Shown one piece after another: positions 6,057 through 6,976 of a DNA stretch of 6,976 nucleotides. The notes beneath the pieces were generated by a model that worked only from the letters and a program-made list of their open reading frames with translations, did no database searches and was not told the DNA's origin. How positions within the stretch are numbered: the stretch's first letter is position 1; each line of letters begins with the position of its first letter. The translations under genes were made by a program, and so were the position numbers. The stretch lies in the NCBI GenBank assembly GCA_029266815.1, contig JAQSWC010000099.1:1-6976 (forward strand). The letters run 5' to 3'. Origin of the DNA: Paucimonas sp. GTDB lineage: Bacteria; Pseudomonadota; Gammaproteobacteria; Burkholderiales; Burkholderiaceae_D.

Positions 6057-6533
6057 TTAGCGACGGCCGAACAAAATGCCGAGCGCAAGACCGACGCCGG
6101 TAGCAATGGCGACAGACTGCAGCGGGCGATCCTTTACATAAGTAGTGGTGACTTCCACTCCGTCGTTGAACTGACGGCTAGCCTGGTCTGCCACGGTACG
6201 GAACTGGCGGCTTGCCTGGTCGGCCACGGTACGGAACTGGCGTGATGCCTGGTCCGCAACGCTCTTCGCAGCAAAACGTACCGAGCTGAACTTGGTCATC
6301 AACTGCACATACGCCTGATTCAGTTCATTCTCGGACAGCGAATCGGCACGATTCAGCAACTCGTCCAGTTCGCTCTTCAACGAAGTGAGATTGCCGCGCA
6401 GGGAACCGCTGCCCTGAGTAGCGTCGTTGGCGTAATAACCGCTTTCGGAACCGATTGCCGTTTCGCCGGTGATGCCGGAAACGGAAGGCTCAAAGTCGGA
6501 GGCGGATTGCCCCGGAGGGAACGTAGAGCTCAT
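6057..6533 (-). CDS. DUF883 (YqjD/ElaB-like) membrane-anchored helical protein
   Basis: The protein is 158 aa, starting at ATG 6533, which has a strong GAAGGAG five nt upstream; the frame extends 10 codons further without one. Residues 1-45 are Ser/Gly/Thr-rich and probably disordered. Residues 46-125 are charged amphipathic helix. Residues 133-158 are the family hallmark: D-R-P-L then a glycine-zipper membrane segment (G-V-G-L-A-L-G) ending G-R-R. E. coli YqjD and ElaB anchor by this tail in the inner membrane, and YqjD binds ribosomes in stationary phase. Residues 92-124 are three tandem 11-residue copies of V-A-D-Q-A-S-R-Q-F-R-T, which makes the protein longer than the usual 100-110 aa. 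It is probably co-transcribed with the DUF1328 gene 49 bp upstream. Confidence 0.88.
   Translation of the reverse strand: MSSTFPPGQSASDFEPSVSGITGETAIGSESGYYANDATQGSGSLRGNLTSLKSELDELLNRADSLSENELNQAYVQLMTKFSSVRFAAKSVADQASRQFRTVADQASRQFRTVADQASRQFNDGVEVTTTYVKDRPLQSVAIATGVGLALGILFGRR
6162..6260 (-). repeat. 33-bp in-frame tandem triplication in the DUF883 gene
   Basis: Three 33-bp units encode V-A-D-Q-A-S-R-Q-F-R-T twice and V-A-D-Q-A-S-R-Q-F-N-D once. The two promoter-distal units differ at 3 of 33 bases by my count, all silent. The promoter-proximal unit differs more. This fits an older duplication followed by a recent one. An 11-residue period (hendecad) is three helical turns, so each copy lengthens an amphipathic helix without changing its register. 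Confidence 0.9.
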
Positions 6534-6582
6534 AAATACTCCTTCGCTAGTAAGAATCAACAAGACGGCAAATCAGGGCACG

Positions 6583-6744
6583 TCAGCGCCGAATCATGCC
6601 AAGTATCAGACTGACCAATGCAACCACAACAAACACGACGAAAAGAACTTTGGCAATGGAAGCGGCGCCGGAAGCAATACCGGTAAATCCAAACAGCGCT
6701 GCGATCAGAGCGATCACGAGAAATATCGCGGCATAACGTAACAT
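6583..6744 (-). CDS. UPF0391/DUF1328 small membrane protein (YtjA-like)
   Basis: This 53-aa protein starts with the family signature M-L-R-Y-A-A-I-F-L-V-I-A-L-I-A-A-L-F-G-F. It continues T-G-I-A-S-G-A-A-S-I-A-K-V-L-F and ends I-L-G-M-I-R-R. Two hydrophobic helices (about 5-20 and 32-49) flank a small-residue turn. The start ATG 6744 has AAGGAG six nt upstream. Length and sequence match the E. coli YtjA group, inner-membrane proteins of unknown function. It is the first gene of the small-protein block and is preceded by a strong sigma-54 promoter match. A different reading frame on the same strand is longer here but lacks any family features. Confidence 0.93.
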   Translation of the reverse strand: MLRYAAIFLVIALIAALFGFTGIASGAASIAKVLFVVFVVVALVSLILGMIRR

Positions 6745-6779
6745 GGCACTCTCCTTTTTCTATGCGGTGCACGTCCTAG

Positions 6780-6796
6780 TGCAAGACATATGCCAA
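6780..6796 (-). promoter_or_regulatory. Sigma-54 (-24/-12) promoter of the DUF1328-DUF883 genes
   Basis: TTGGCATATGTCTTGCA matches 11 of 13 defined positions of TTGGCACG-N4-TTGCW with exact spacing; the differences are only at the CG after TTGGCA. The predicted start is near 6769, leaving a 25-nt leader that contains the ribosome-binding site of the DUF1328 gene. Sigma-54 promoters need an activator bound upstream. The region 6797-6976 could hold its site, but I see no clear dyad there. Confidence 0.65.
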
Positions 6797-6860
6797 TACG
6801 GATAGACGTCAGTGTCGCGCTGCGAGGAATTCTGCTGCTTGATGTAAAGCGAAGGGAGAA

Positions 6861-6976
6861 GTGGCGGCAGTTTGCGATAACGCAGAGGCGCGATATTTAG
6901 ATTCCGCGAGGAAGTATCGCCGTGGCGCAATGGCCGATGTTTTAGATGTCGAATTGAAATTAATACAAATCGTTTT
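6861..6976 (+). CDS. Possible 5' end of a divergent gene
   Basis: A frame from GTG 6861 stays open to the window end (38 codons), with an internal ATG at 6930. It reads V-A-A-V-C-D-N-A-E-A-R-Y-L, then R-K-Y-R-R-G-A-M-A-D-V-L-D-V-E-L-K-L-I-Q. AAGGGAG lies before the GTG but only 2 nt away, and GAGGAAG lies 15 nt before the ATG, so neither start is well placed. I do not recognise the protein. Apart from this frame and the sigma-54 element, 6745-6976 shows no gene. Confidence 0.2.
   Translation, partial: MAAVCDNAEARYLDSARKYRRGAMADVLDVELKLIQIV

Noticed and set aside
5955..6245. 96-codon + strand frame ending in repeats such as C-H-G-T-E-L-A
   Set aside because: The protein repeat is only the antisense reading of the 33-bp units in the DUF883 gene.
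6557..6772. 71-codon - strand frame over the DUF1328 gene
   Set aside because: It is Cys/Arg-rich with no hydrophobic pattern, while the 53-aa frame in the same place gives a textbook DUF1328 protein with a good ribosome-binding site.

Overview
The window reads as chromosomal DNA of a moderately GC-rich Gram-negative proteobacterium, most likely a betaproteobacterium (Burkholderiales or Nitrosomonadales). That placement is inferred from an entericidin-type lipoprotein, DUF883 and UPF0391/DUF1328 envelope proteins, a Sec-exported periplasmic protein and a close match to a sigma-54 promoter. No genus can be fixed from the sequence alone. There are no RNA genes, insertion sequences, CRISPR arrays or phage genes.

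Layout. (1) Positions 1-579, + strand: the 3' part of a COG1926-type phosphoribosyltransferase gene, cut by the window edge. It converges, with a 6-bp gap, on (2) a tightly packed four-gene operon on the - strand, 4771 down to 586. Transcription order is: C39/papain-like cysteine peptidase; RimK-like ATP-grasp ligase with an extra N-terminal domain; GCS2-type (glutamate-cysteine ligase-like) carboxylate-amine ligase; N-formylglutamate amidohydrolase-like enzyme. The first two junctions are ATGA start/stop overlaps and the third is a 3-nt gap, so the four proteins are almost certainly made together. (3) Divergent from it, 4939-5598 on the + strand, lies a gene for an exported protein of unknown function. 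(4) Positions 5674-6744, - strand: three small envelope/stress proteins, namely DUF1328 (53 aa), DUF883 (158 aa, with an internal 33-bp triplication) and entericidin (48 aa), ending in a clear intrinsic terminator. (5) Positions 6797-6976 hold no gene I can name, only a weak open frame running off the end.

How the genes work together. The four-gene operon is the main system of interest. Two different ATP-dependent amide-bond ligases sit with two amide/peptide hydrolases, and no ribosomal target gene is nearby. The likeliest job is to build and trim a small peptide-like metabolite or a peptide tag on a protein. The substrate is unknown. I recall this type of amidoligase neighbourhood from comparative-genomic surveys, so the combination is predicted, but to my knowledge its product is not biochemically established.

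The small-protein block looks like an envelope-stress module under alternative sigma factors. A sigma-54 -24/-12 element lies 36 bp upstream of the DUF1328 gene, and a sigma-S-like extended -10 lies upstream of the entericidin gene.
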